Shown here piece after piece: positions 8,303-17,327 of a stretch of DNA of 64,000 nt. How positions within the stretch are numbered: position 1 is the first letter of the stretch; each line of letters starts with the position of its first letter. The notes under the pieces were generated by a model. That model saw only the letters and a list, made by a program, of their open reading frames with translations. It ran no database searches and was not told the origin of the DNA. Both the position numbers and the translations under genes were made by a program. The stretch comes from Sphingobacterium sp. CZ-2 (GTDB lineage: Bacteria > Bacteroidota > Bacteroidia > Sphingobacteriales > Sphingobacteriaceae), in assembly GCF_004526235.1 (NCBI RefSeq), contig NZ_CP038159.1, positions 1,240,001 through 1,304,000 of the forward strand, in the 5' to 3' direction.

Positions 8303-8330
8303 AAAAAAAGCCTTATCTGGTGATAAGGCT
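8303..8330 (-). terminator. Intrinsic terminator of the tRNA-Ser transcript
   Basis: On the minus strand AGCCTTATC-ACCA-GATAAGGCT is a perfect 9-bp hairpin followed by seven Ts. It lies 11 nt after the tRNA-Ser 3' end and surely ends that transcript. Confidence 0.8.
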
Positions 8331-8339
8331 GTTATCTTT

Positions 8340-8427
<88 letters not shown>

Positions 8428-8441
8428 GGGTTTCGACAGTG

Positions 8442-8472
8442 CAAACATAAAGTAATTAATTCACTCTTCAAA
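8442..8472 (-). promoter_or_regulatory. tRNA-Ser promoter, Bacteroidota type
   Basis: On the minus strand TTTG (8469-8472) is followed by exactly 19 nt and TATGTTTG (8442-8449), a perfect match to the Bacteroidota consensus TTTG-N19-21-TAnnTTTG. It lies 14 nt before the mature tRNA 5' end. The tRNA-Leu gene at 52755 has the same arrangement. Confidence 0.8.
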
Positions 8473-8521
8473 GCCGTTTACACACATTTTTTAACTTTTT
8501 CCCCGCCAAAATCCCAACCTT

Positions 8522-8645
8522 CTGAATCTCAATATATTTTTTCTACCTCCCACTTAATCTCAATATATTTTTTCCACCTCCTCCTGAATCTCAAAATAAA
8601 TAATCCACCCCCATCTGAATCTCAATATATTTTTTATCCCTCCTT
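8522..8645. repeat. Four-copy 31-bp tandem repeat
   Basis: Units start at 8522, 8553, 8584 and 8615, an exact 31-bp period. Each begins CTGAATCTCAATATATT (with small changes; copy 2 begins CTTAATCTC, copy 3 has AAAATAAATAAT in the middle) and ends in a C-rich stretch. The last unit overlaps the stop codon end of the HD-domain gene (8634). There are no unique spacers, so it is not CRISPR. Confidence 0.85.
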
Positions 8646-10766
8646 CTTCTTCGTCAGATCATAATCAATCCTAACATGATAAATACTCTTCAACATCGCC
8701 TTAAAAATCTTCGATGCCTCCGTAATATCCCGCATCGTAATATTCGCATTCGCAAACTGCCTTTGCATCAACTTATGCTCAATGATCTTGTCCACCAGAT
8801 TATTGATAGACTCCTCCGTAGGTTCCTTTAATGCCCTGGAAGCCGCCTCCACCGAGTCCGCCATCATCAAGACCGCCGTCTCCTTCGAAAAAGGAACCGG
8901 GCCAGGATACTTAAAGATAGACTCATCGATCACCTTATCCGGGTTATCCTTCACCGCCAAATTATAGAAATAATCCACCTTCGTCGTACCATGGTGCGTA
9001 CGGATAAAATCAATCACCACCTCCGGCATCTGATGCTTCCGCGCCATCTCGATCCCCTTCAGCACATGCGAAATAATGATCTGTGCCGATTGCTCCGGCG
9101 TCAGCTCCTCATGCGGATTATCATTCGTCTTCTGGTTCTCGATAAAATACAATGGATTGATCATCTTCCCGATATCATGGTACAAAGCACCCGCACGAAC
9201 CAATAAAGGGTTCCCCCCTATCTTATAGATCGCTGCCTCCGCCAGGTTCGCCACCTGCAAAGAATGCTGGAAAGTGCCCGGTGCCTTCAAGGAAAGCTCC
9301 CGCAACAAGCGCGAGTTCGAGTTCGTCAGCTCCATCAAGGTCAGATCCGACACAATGCCGAACAACTTCTCAAACGCATAGATCAATGGATAGGCCAATA
9401 AGGTCAAGCCTACACTCACCGTAAAAGGAAGGATATCCTGCCAATAGATGCTGCTAAAGGATCCGTTACGCGTCAATACCAGCCCCACATAGGCCATGAT
9501 GTAGGTCGCCAGAATAATGACCGAGGAAACCAGGAATTGCTCCCTTTTCACCAAGGTCTTGATGCTATAGATGGCCACCATACCTGCCGTAAACTGCAGG
9601 AACACAAAGTCAAAACTATTCGGAACAAACAGTCCTGCCACCAGCACCATCAAGATATGTATATTCAATGCAATCCGCGTATCGAACAACAAGCGGAAGA
9701 TAATAGGTACACTACAATACGGAATGTAATACAGGCTTGGGATCTTCATCTTGATCGCCCAGCTCAATACCCCCAGCATCACCAGGATCACCAGAAAGAT
9801 AATGAACAACAGCCGGTTATTATTAAAGATATCGATCCGGAAGAAGTACAGGAAAACCATTAACAAGGTCATCGCCAGGGAGATCAGGATAAAATGTCCG
9901 AAGGTCACCAGGTTCTGCTCACCCGATATCCGCGATTCATCCTCAAAGACCTTCCGCAACGATTCCAGCTTCTGGTAACTGTCGTTGTTCACGATCTTGC
10001 CCTGCTCCGCGATCAGCTCATCCTTCTGCACCATCCCTCGCGTGGTCGAAATATTCGAAAGCGCCGTCTGCTCCACCTTATTCGTCTGGCTTTCATTAAA
10101 AACAAAATTGATCGTAATGTAACTCTTCAGGATCTCCGCCAACCAAGGCTTAAAGCTTATCTCCGTATTCCGCTCCAGTGCACTCCGGATATATTGGTTC
10201 GCCGTTTCGATCGTAAAACAATCCACCGTATTCTTCTGCTGCGCAATATTATCATGCACCAGCACAAAATTATACTCCATCGCCGTCGGATCATGCTTCA
10301 AGGAATCATCCCCCTTCACCTGAAACCGGTTATTCAAAGAGATCACCCCCCGACCATAAACATAATCCAAAAGCGCGGTCCCTACTGCTCGATATTTATT
10401 GATATCGGCTCCCTCCACGGAGTCCAACTGGCTGGATTGCCATTTCTCGTTCAGGTCCGTATTGAACTGGTCGATCTGCTCCTTGCTCACCACATCGTGC
10501 AGGTTGTAGATCGGCTGAACCGTCTTCAGGATATACTGCTTATCCCGCGCCAGCTCCTCCGGCGTCTTTAAGATCGCAAAGTTATAGGGAGATACCAGGT
10601 TCTCATGGTTCCAAGGTTTCCCCTTCTGGTACTCGTACCGAAATCGTGGTTGCTTAGGCAAAAATATACAGATCAGAATGATCGTCAATACCACCATCCC
10701 ATACTTCCAAACCGTTGAATTGTTCTGCAATTTATCCTTAGGGTAATTTATCTTCAGTTTTGCCAC
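8634..10766 (-). CDS. 7TM-HD family phosphodiesterase (PgpH-like)
   Basis: 710 residues: one N-terminal membrane helix (~22-37), a large extracellular 7TM-7TMR-HDED domain (~40-285), a block of membrane helices (~287-465) and a cytosolic HD domain (~495-690). HD landmarks are H501 (FQHSLQVANLAEA), H530-D531 (ALYHDIGKM), H567 (IISHV) and HH591-592 (RTHHGT), so the metal site is complete. Listeria PgpH, the best-known member, hydrolyses cyclic di-AMP; that activity is expected here by family. Start is GTG 10766 (MAKLKINYPK), with a TACATTTG -7 box 27-34 nt upstream. Clearly more GC-rich than the genes at 1-8 kb. Its 3' end runs into a 31-bp tandem array. Confidence 0.92.
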   Translation of the reverse strand: MAKLKINYPKDKLQNNSTVWKYGMVVLTIILICIFLPKQPRFRYEYQKGKPWNHENLVSPYNFAILKTPEELARDKQYILKTVQPIYNLHDVVSKEQIDQFNTDLNEKWQSSQLDSVEGADINKYRAVGTALLDYVYGRGVISLNNRFQVKGDDSLKHDPTAMEYNFVLVHDNIAQQKNTVDCFTIETANQYIRSALERNTEISFKPWLAEILKSYITINFVFNESQTNKVEQTALSNISTTRGMVQKDELIAEQGKIVNNDSYQKLESLRKVFEDESRISGEQNLVTFGHFILISLAMTLLMVFLYFFRIDIFNNNRLLFIIFLVILVMLGVLSWAIKMKIPSLYYIPYCSVPIIFRLLFDTRIALNIHILMVLVAGLFVPNSFDFVFLQFTAGMVAIYSIKTLVKREQFLVSSVIILATYIMAYVGLVLTRNGSFSSIYWQDILPFTVSVGLTLLAYPLIYAFEKLFGIVSDLTLMELTNSNSRLLRELSLKAPGTFQHSLQVANLAEAAIYKIGGNPLLVRAGALYHDIGKMINPLYFIENQKTNDNPHEELTPEQSAQIIISHVLKGIEMARKHQMPEVVIDFIRTHHGTTKVDYFYNLAVKDNPDKVIDESIFKYPGPVPFSKETAVLMMADSVEAASRALKEPTEESINNLVDKIIEHKLMQRQFANANITMRDITEASKIFKAMLKSIYHVRIDYDLTKKKEG

Positions 10767-10792
10767 GTTTCTTTTTGTTTTATCCTTCCTAA

Positions 10793-10800
10793 CAAATGTA
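10793..10800 (-). promoter_or_regulatory. Probable -7 box for the HD-domain gene
   Basis: TACATTTG on the minus strand is a perfect TAnnTTTG and would give a leader of about 20 nt. No good -33 TTTG was found at the right distance. Confidence 0.4.
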
Positions 10801-10860
10801 ATTATTTTCTTTTTGTATATATTACTAATATTTCGTAGGTTTATTAAAAATTAATAAACC

Positions 10861-11787
10861 ATGAAAAGATCGATCCTATTTTTTGCCGCTTTAGCCTTCA
10901 GCATAGGCCTTTCCGCACAGGAAAAACCAGTCGCCAAGGTACATTACCAGTTCAAACATATCAACGACACCAACCAAAGAACGAATCCCCGGCTGGATGA
11001 AGTCGTTACTTACCTTGGACAGAAAGGTTCCTATTATACTTCCTATTCTTCAGAGCGATTGAACCAGGAAGTGAAAAAACAGATGGAAAGCCCAAGTTTT
11101 GATGGTAATCTGGTGCTGAGCAAAAGCTCAACAGCCATAGACCGCAACTTTATCATTCAACCGGAAGAAAAGAAAATCTTGGAGATTGCCCGATTTGGAG
11201 GGAATACTTTTTTGATGGATAATGCCTACGATGTACCGGAATGGGAGATCCATGACGAAACCAAGACCATTGGAGGCTATACCTGCCAAAAAGCGACAAC
11301 CAACTACAAGGGCAGACAATACACCGCCTGGTTCACCACCGACTTGCCTTTTTCCTTCGGTCCTTGGAAATTACATGGCCTTCCAGGCTTGATCCTATCG
11401 GCAGAAGACCTCAAAAAAGAAGTGGTTTTTGAATATGCCGGCTTCGATAAATTGGATGAAACCAACAACGTCCTGATAGAAGCTCCGGATTATGCGATCA
11501 AATCTACCCCAGCGGAGGTTAAAAAACAAGAAGAGGGATACCGGGCAAATCCGATGGCCTATATGCAGGCAAAAACGGGAGGCAGTTCCACGACGATCAG
11601 CAGTGGTAGTTCAGGAGGAAGAGGTGGCATGACTATCGTTAGTGGAAGGCCCTCAGGCTCTTCCTCTTCATCGGCTATTTCTGGTTCCATGGATCCAAGT
11701 AAGATTAAATCTCTTACGGTGAAAAGCGATAACAGCAATTACAAACCATCGCCTATTGTGAATAATCCCATTGAATTAAAACCATAA
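10861..11787 (+). CDS. GLPGLI family protein
   Basis: 308 residues with a signal peptide (MKRSILFFAALAFSIGLSAQ). The defining motif is present: 'YTAWFTTDLPFSFGPWKLHG' followed directly by LPGLIL (HGLPGLI, ~residues 176-182). GLPGLI proteins are periplasmic or secreted Bacteroidota proteins of unknown function, usually encoded next to an outer-membrane receptor, as here. Residues ~240-275 are glycine/serine-rich and look disordered. The receptor gene starts 33 nt downstream, so the two form an operon. Confidence 0.9.
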   Translation: MKRSILFFAALAFSIGLSAQEKPVAKVHYQFKHINDTNQRTNPRLDEVVTYLGQKGSYYTSYSSERLNQEVKKQMESPSFDGNLVLSKSSTAIDRNFIIQPEEKKILEIARFGGNTFLMDNAYDVPEWEIHDETKTIGGYTCQKATTNYKGRQYTAWFTTDLPFSFGPWKLHGLPGLILSAEDLKKEVVFEYAGFDKLDETNNVLIEAPDYAIKSTPAEVKKQEEGYRANPMAYMQAKTGGSSTTISSGSSGGRGGMTIVSGRPSGSSSSSAISGSMDPSKIKSLTVKSDNSNYKPSPIVNNPIELKP

Positions 11788-11820
11788 ACAATTCACAAAA
11801 CAGAAGATCTAAAACCAACC

Positions 11821-14526
11821 ATGTTCCTACGTTATTTAACCTCGCTAATATTAGCCTGTTTGGCCTCCCTATGCTTTGCTCAAGGGCAAAGCATACAAGG
11901 CTACCTGATCGACAAGCAATCCGGAAAAGCCATTCCTTCCGCCAGTATCCTGCTGAAATCAGCAGAGAATAAGATCTTGGCCTTCAAACAGACCGATAGC
12001 AAGGGTTATTTTCAACTGCAGAACAATGCCGCAACAAAAGGAAGTCGGTTAGAGATCAACCACCTAGGCTATAAAAAATTTAGTATGTCCTTGTCGGAAG
12101 TAACACCTGCAGATCAATCCAAAGAACAACCTGACCTTAAAAATCTAAAAATAGAGCTGGAACAGAATACCACCCTCCTGGATTCCATCATGGTCAAATC
12201 CCGACCGGCGATCCAGCGTATCGGAGATACCATCAGCTACAACGTGGATAGCTTTGCCAACGAAATGGACCGTTCCATTGGGGATGTGCTCAAAAAATTG
12301 CCCGGTATGGAGGTTTCCGACAATGGAAACATCAAATTCCAAGGAAAGTCCATCTCCCACCTTTATATCGATGGAGATGATCTCCTGGAAGACCGGTACA
12401 ACATCGGAACCCGCACCATTCCATACAAAATGGTCAAGGACATCCAGGTATTGCAGAACCATGAACACCTCAAGGTCCTAAAAAACAAGAAATTTACGGA
12501 TGCTGTAGCCCTTAATCTGGTCATCAAGGATGAAGCGAAAATGAAGATGACCGGCGAAGTGAAATTAGGGGCTGGAATTCCCAAACAATACGATGCCGAA
12601 CTCAACAGCATCCTTTTCAACAAGAAATTTAAGGTGCTCAATGTGCTACAAGGGAACAATGTAGGTCGCGATCTGGAACAGGATTTCACAGGCTTCAACA
12701 GCAATTCCATTATGGGAAAACTTGGCCGTACCGCCATCAACAACCTCCTCTCCCTGGGAACAGTAGGACCGCCAATGCTGGGAAAAGCCAATTACTTCCT
12801 GAACGACCATGCCAGCCTGAATGCCAATAACCTGGTCAACCTGAAAAACGACTGGCAGTTGAAATCCAATATCCAATTGATGTTGGGTCGCGATGAAAAC
12901 CATTTCGAAGGTACCAATACCTACCTCACCGAAAATGAGCAGTTCGTTCTTCAAGAGGTCCAGGATAAGGATAACGAACAGTTTATCAGTTCCTTGAGGT
13001 TTACGGCCAGCATGAACAGTAAGGATAAATACATCAACAACATTTTGGCCCTCGAATACAGGCAGGATGAAGGTATGGCGGATATAATGGCCAATAACAC
13101 GAACAACAGCGGTAGACTGAACGAAAAGATAAAAGGCTTTTCCAATCATTTCTTCTATATACCCCAAACCAAAAAAGATAATCTCATAGAATTGGAATGG
13201 TACCTGGATTATGGCAATAAACCGCAGACTCTTCGTTTAACCCCTGGTGTATTTGCCGATCGCTTAAACAATAACCTGCCCTACGACGCCAGCCTCCAAT
13301 TTGTGGAAGTGCCCACCCTATTTTCCAGGGCAAATCTAGGCTACCGCATCCCAACCACCAAGATCCGACAGAGTTATAGACTGGGCGCTATCCTCGACAA
13401 ACAGCAGTTCAATAGTCGATTAGAAAAGGAAATAGAAGGCAGCAGCATGGCTTTCCCACAGGATTCCCTAACTAACCAGATGGACTGGCAACGGTATAGC
13501 CTCTCTACAGAAGCGGGATACGATTGGGAAAAGAAACGTTTGGCAGTAACATTGACCTTACCCCTCATGCTGCAGTTCACCCACTTTGCCGACCCGAATT
13601 TTGATATCAACAATAAACAACAGCAGCTGCTTTTCCAGCCTTCGCTGAATGCCAAATTGCGGGTGGCGTCGGAGGATGAGCTGAGCTTAGGTATCCACCG
13701 TACCAAATCTTTTGGAAATATCGACAATGTATACCGGGGAATCGTCCTCCGCAATTACCGCAGCCTGTCCAATAACTTGGCCGGACTAGCCGAATATGAA
13801 TCCCGGTCTGCCAATCTGAATTACAAGTTCAACAGAACATTGAAGATGTTCTTCATGAACGCAGGAATCAGCTATTCCCAGAATATCTCCTCCAACATCA
13901 TATCCAACGAAGTGGGAGAAAACAGCACCAATACCCAATTGTTGGACCGAGAGAACCAAGTCAATTCCCTATCCACCAGCTTTGGGATCGATAAGTACAT
14001 CTTCAAATGGGCAAGCTCCCTAAAAGTCAATGCCAACTGGAGCATGACCGACTACAACCAATTGTTCAATCAGGAGCTCCTCCCCTTTAAACAGTACAGC
14101 TATAGCTTGCGGACCCAGGTGGAAACCAAGATCTGGAAGAACCTGAACCTATCTTACTTCGGTTTGGCGAGCTGGTCGGATAATCAAGCTGGATCAGGCG
14201 ATGGAAGCCTCGATCGAACCTCCTTTAATGTCAACCAATCCGTTGGATTGCCAGTATACCTCTTCAAGGGATTGACCCTGCGCATCACGGCGCGGCACCT
14301 ATTTAATCAACAGGAAGGCTTAAAAGATATCAATTATGTGTTTTTGGATGGATTTGCAAGATATCGTTTTGCCAAATGGAAGACAGATCTGGAATTGAAC
14401 ATGACCAACCTCGCCAATGTCAAATCCTTTGAAACCTATTCCATCAGCGCTAATAGGCAGAGCCATAACCTGTATCAGCTCCGGGGTAGAATGGCGGTGC
14501 TAAAGGTGATCTTTAATTTCCTATAA
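11821..14526 (+). CDS. TonB-dependent-receptor-like outer membrane protein with carboxypeptidase-regulatory domain
   Basis: 901 residues. Signal peptide ending CFAQG; then a CarboxypepD_reg-like domain (~25-105: IQGYLIDKQSGKAIPSASIL...); a plug-like domain (~125-240: GDTISYNVDSFAN, GDVLKKLPGMEVSDNGNIKF, ISHLYIDGDDLL); and a long beta-barrel domain ending in ...VLKVIFNFL with a C-terminal phenylalanine-containing strand. It is shorter than SusC-type proteins and lacks the VRG(A)NGVV plug motif. This architecture goes with GLPGLI partners and is thought to form an outer-membrane channel or export/uptake receptor; the substrate is unknown. Confidence 0.85.
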   Translation: MFLRYLTSLILACLASLCFAQGQSIQGYLIDKQSGKAIPSASILLKSAENKILAFKQTDSKGYFQLQNNAATKGSRLEINHLGYKKFSMSLSEVTPADQSKEQPDLKNLKIELEQNTTLLDSIMVKSRPAIQRIGDTISYNVDSFANEMDRSIGDVLKKLPGMEVSDNGNIKFQGKSISHLYIDGDDLLEDRYNIGTRTIPYKMVKDIQVLQNHEHLKVLKNKKFTDAVALNLVIKDEAKMKMTGEVKLGAGIPKQYDAELNSILFNKKFKVLNVLQGNNVGRDLEQDFTGFNSNSIMGKLGRTAINNLLSLGTVGPPMLGKANYFLNDHASLNANNLVNLKNDWQLKSNIQLMLGRDENHFEGTNTYLTENEQFVLQEVQDKDNEQFISSLRFTASMNSKDKYINNILALEYRQDEGMADIMANNTNNSGRLNEKIKGFSNHFFYIPQTKKDNLIELEWYLDYGNKPQTLRLTPGVFADRLNNNLPYDASLQFVEVPTLFSRANLGYRIPTTKIRQSYRLGAILDKQQFNSRLEKEIEGSSMAFPQDSLTNQMDWQRYSLSTEAGYDWEKKRLAVTLTLPLMLQFTHFADPNFDINNKQQQLLFQPSLNAKLRVASEDELSLGIHRTKSFGNIDNVYRGIVLRNYRSLSNNLAGLAEYESRSANLNYKFNRTLKMFFMNAGISYSQNISSNIISNEVGENSTNTQLLDRENQVNSLSTSFGIDKYIFKWASSLKVNANWSMTDYNQLFNQELLPFKQYSYSLRTQVETKIWKNLNLSYFGLASWSDNQAGSGDGSLDRTSFNVNQSVGLPVYLFKGLTLRITARHLFNQQEGLKDINYVFLDGFARYRFAKWKTDLELNMTNLANVKSFETYSISANRQSHNLYQLRGRMAVLKVIFNFL

Positions 14527-14568
14527 AACCAAGTTAGAAAAGGATTCGGTTATTTGTTCAAAAAACGA

Positions 14569-15237
14569 TTATTGATTATTGTTGGCCAAAAAGGAAATAT
14601 CCTGAATCTCCAGCACATGTTTATTATACCCATGCAACGACACATTGATCATGGCACGGCCAACTTCCGCTAAGGTCAAAAAGTAGGTTTTATTGAATGG
14701 ACGCAGGAATGGGTACAGAAATTCGATGACCTTAAAAGCGCCCTTTACATTCTTGGCCCCTTTGGTTGGGCCCATTATCCCAGGCCTAAAATTATACACC
14801 GCCCGAAATGGCAAACGCATCAGGTCATTTTCTGTTTTCCCCTTCACCTTCGCCCAATTCACCCTGCCCTGTTCCGAACTGTCTGTACCTCGGCCAGAAA
14901 CATAACAGAAAACCATCTCCGGATTGATAGCTACCAAATCCTTGGCGAAATTCAAGGTCAATGTATAGGTCAGGCGGAAATACTCTTCCTTAGACATGAC
15001 CACCGAGGAAACTCCTGCACAAAAGAAGCAGGCATCATACCCCATCAATTCCTCTTTGATGCTGCTTAGGTTATTAAAATCACTATGGATCAGTTCCTTC
15101 ACCTGCGGATGATCGATACCATAAGGCTTCCGATTCAACAATAAAATTTGTTCTACATTTGGGTTCTGCAAGCATTCCAGCAGTACTCCGTCTCCAACCA
15201 TTCCTGTTGAACCTGTTATAATTACCTTGATCTTCAT
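14569..15237 (-). CDS. NAD(P)-binding SDR-type protein (atypical, HTATIP2/YbjT-like)
   Basis: 222 residues starting with the Rossmann motif VIITGSTGMVGDGVLLECL (TGxxGxxG, NADP binding). FFCAGVSSVVMSKEEYFRL marks the next cofactor loop, and 'CYVSGRGTDSSE' plus 'PFRAVYNFRPGIMGP' resemble the active-site end of atypical short-chain dehydrogenases. Members are oxidoreductase-like proteins of uncertain substrate. Convergent with the receptor gene (42-nt gap). Confidence 0.85.
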   Translation of the reverse strand: MKIKVIITGSTGMVGDGVLLECLQNPNVEQILLLNRKPYGIDHPQVKELIHSDFNNLSSIKEELMGYDACFFCAGVSSVVMSKEEYFRLTYTLTLNFAKDLVAINPEMVFCYVSGRGTDSSEQGRVNWAKVKGKTENDLMRLPFRAVYNFRPGIMGPTKGAKNVKGAFKVIEFLYPFLRPFNKTYFLTLAEVGRAMINVSLHGYNKHVLEIQDISFLANNNQ

Positions 15238-15553
15238 CTAATCTCCTTAATCTTCCTCAAATTTCCATAATCTGCAGCCTAGGTATATACTACATAAATT
15301 GTTCCATTTATGTATCTACAGGCCTTTCCTTAAAACATAAAATATATCTCCAGCTTGGGAAAACAGATTTAAAAATTTAAACCTCGGCTTAAGCCTATCG
15401 AAAACATTAGTCATATCATAGCAAAGAGTGCATCATTTTTAACTTCCAACAGGTAAATTAACACCCAAAAGAATTTTTTATAAATTATTTTTTTATTTTT
15501 CTATGATAATTTTAGACAGCCTTTATCTTTGCTGAAAATTAGTAACCGTAATT
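15238..15553. other. Intergenic region, 316 nt
   Basis: Carries divergent promoters for 14569 and 15554. TATCTTTG at 15524-15531 is a perfect -7 box 22 nt before the start codon of the next gene. No RNA structure noticed. Confidence 0.4.
15524..15531 (+). promoter_or_regulatory. Probable -7 box for the membrane protein gene
   Basis: TATCTTTG matches TAnnTTTG exactly. Transcription would begin near 15537, which leaves a short leader and supports the TTG start at 15554. The -33 region is just T-rich. Confidence 0.4.
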
Positions 15554-16318
15554 TTGGAATTTAAACGTAAAAGAGATAAAATAAGCGACAATGTGGGTAA
15601 AACCATCATGATGTTGTTCGTGTTGGTTATTGTGGGATATATCTTCCCGTTTCGCTACGCCTTATATTGCCTCCCAATCAGTATAGTCATCATATTTATC
15701 CGAAACAATCTCCGATTCACTTTCTCCAAACTGATCTATATCAAGCTGTTCAGCACCTTTGTATTTGTCTACCTACTCTTTTTGCTCACGATAAGCATCT
15801 CCCCTTACCTCAAGATTCAGGAATTCAAATGGTCACATCCTAGCTGGAAAAAGAAAGAAGTGGAAATCCTAGACCTGGAACCCCATCATTTTAGAGGCTT
15901 CAAAAGCAATGGTCATGCTTTTGTGGAGATTTGTTTTCAGAGCAGGACCAATGGAAAAGAATATAACCATATCCAACAATATACCTTAAAACGATATTTC
16001 CCTTTCTGGGACAAGCGGAGTACCAGCCAAAAGAAACAGGAGACACTGCTGATTGCGGAAAAAATGTTGGTCGAGAAATCCTATAGCTGCTTGGTCAATT
16101 CAAAAAACCCAAACCAAGCGATATTATTCCTGCCCATTTCCTATATCGATCTGCGCAGCTCTGTTTTCTATCAGGTACTGAGCAGTTTTACCATCCTAGC
16201 CGCCCTTTTCTTTATCTTCGCATCCATCCTCATCTACCTGCTGACCATACGCATGGCCAAACACAAGGCTTCGGAAAAGCTCTATGAAAAGCTTTTACGG
16301 AAAAAAGAGATTTCTTAA
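15554..16318 (+). CDS. Membrane protein of unknown function
   Basis: 254 residues. Two N-terminal membrane segments (~18-50 and ~65-85), an extracytoplasmic beta-rich domain (~90-205, KKKEVEILDLEPHHFRGFKS...), and a C-terminal membrane helix (SFTILAALFFIFASILIYLL) followed by a lysine-rich tail. No family recognised. The start is a TTG; the basic MEFKRKRDK leader before the first helix and the promoter position fit it. The alternative is ATG 15608. Confidence 0.6.
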   Translation: MEFKRKRDKISDNVGKTIMMLFVLVIVGYIFPFRYALYCLPISIVIIFIRNNLRFTFSKLIYIKLFSTFVFVYLLFLLTISISPYLKIQEFKWSHPSWKKKEVEILDLEPHHFRGFKSNGHAFVEICFQSRTNGKEYNHIQQYTLKRYFPFWDKRSTSQKKQETLLIAEKMLVEKSYSCLVNSKNPNQAILFLPISYIDLRSSVFYQVLSSFTILAALFFIFASILIYLLTIRMAKHKASEKLYEKLLRKKEIS

Positions 16319-16350
16319 CATACATCAATGTGCAGCTTTTTTTCCTGCCC

Positions 16351-16358
16351 TATCTTTG
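16351..16358 (+). promoter_or_regulatory. Probable -7 box of the second YceI gene
   Basis: TATCTTTG, a perfect TAnnTTTG, gives a leader of about 50 nt to ATG 16415. It also argues against translation from the upstream TTG at 16328. Confidence 0.45.
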
Positions 16359-16414
16359 TTGCAACAAACAAAATCAAAAGAAAAGTATTTATATCATTTA
16401 AAAAAGAAAATATT

Positions 16415-16942
16415 ATGGCAACTTGGAACTTAGACCCAGCACACAGTGAAATTGAATTTAAAGTAAGACACATGATGATCTCTACCGTTAAAGGTCAGTT
16501 CACCAATTTCGACATTACCGTTGAAAATGATGGTGAAGGGCTTGAAAACGCAAAAATTTCGGTAGACATCAAAACTGATTCCGTAAGCACCAACAACGAA
16601 CAACGCGATCAACACTTAAAAAGTGAAGATTTCTTCGGTGCTGCTTCCCATCCTTCGATCACGTTCGTTTCCACGAAAATCGTGAAAGAAGATGAAGAAG
16701 AGTATAAATTGACTGGTGATTTGACCATTAAAGGAAATACAAAATCTGTAACATTTGATGTGGAATTTGGTGGTACAAGCCAAGATCCTTGGGGCAACCA
16801 AAAAGCAGGTTATACTGTAACCGGAAAGATCAACAGAAATGATTTCGGTTTGACTTGGAATGCGGCTTTGGAAACTGGTGGTGTGATGGTAAGTGACGAG
16901 GTGAAGTTCCAAGCAGAAGTACAATTTATTTTAGCTAATTAA
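16415..16942 (+). CDS. YceI family protein
   Basis: 175 residues. A canonical YceI: WNLDPAHSEIEFKVRHMMIS, 'VKGQFTNFD', SEDFFGAASHPSITF, LTGDLTIKGNTKSVTFDVEF, and DFGLTWNAALETGGVMVSDEV near the C terminus. The last strand (vkfqaEvQFil) is typical. Lipocalin-like polyisoprenoid binding is known for the family. There is no signal peptide from ATG 16415, which is the start that matches homologues. A terminator follows at 17010. Only loosely similar to the YceI at 141; the two are paralogues of different subgroups. Confidence 0.92.
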   Translation: MATWNLDPAHSEIEFKVRHMMISTVKGQFTNFDITVENDGEGLENAKISVDIKTDSVSTNNEQRDQHLKSEDFFGAASHPSITFVSTKIVKEDEEEYKLTGDLTIKGNTKSVTFDVEFGGTSQDPWGNQKAGYTVTGKINRNDFGLTWNAALETGGVMVSDEVKFQAEVQFILAN

Positions 16943-17009
16943 TGATTTAAAATTGGCTGATCGACAATATCTACCATTAGCTGATTAATATCATTCAAAA
17001 CTAAAAACA

Positions 17010-17046
17010 AAGGGGCTGTCCGATACGGATGGCCCCTTATTTTTTG
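17010..17046 (+). terminator. Intrinsic terminator after yceI-like gene
   Basis: AAGGGGC pairs with GCCCCTT (GGGGC-TGTCCGATACGGATG-GCCCC), the loop containing a further TCCG/CGGA pairing, followed by ATTTTTT. It sits about 70 nt past the stop. Confidence 0.75.
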
Positions 17047-17327
17047 GGTTGGCTTCGAAGTGAAACCATACTGAAAGTAATGTGAAAGTATGTTTTTACT
17101 ATGTTTTATATACAAAAACATGCTTTATGGTTGCTTTAACCGTGTTTTTAGAGTGAAATTAACCTTGGTGGTTGGTGACTGTCTCATTTTTTTGATAATA
17201 TACGTTTGTATAGTTGATAGGCTGATTGTTTAAACAACAAGTTAAACAAAATATCGCTTAAAGGAAATAAAATAACCTTATATATCTATTTTTTTATTAA
17301 CATTGTACCATCTATTAATCGTACGTT
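17047..17327. other. Intergenic region with a likely promoter
   Basis: About 280 nt, no ORF. TACGTTTG at 17201-17208 is a perfect -7 box; a -33 TTTG is not well placed. The rest of the leader to 17328 is AT-rich, about 115 nt. Confidence 0.35.

Noticed and set aside
8522..8645. Possible CRISPR array
   Set aside because: Units are tandem with no unique spacers and no cas genes nearby.
9894..10571. 225-codon ORF antisense to the 7TM-HD gene
   Set aside because: Shadow of a GC-rich real gene; composition is unusual and no domain is visible.
16328..16414. N-terminal extension of the second YceI gene
   Set aside because: The -7 box TATCTTTG lies inside this extension, so it is not translated.
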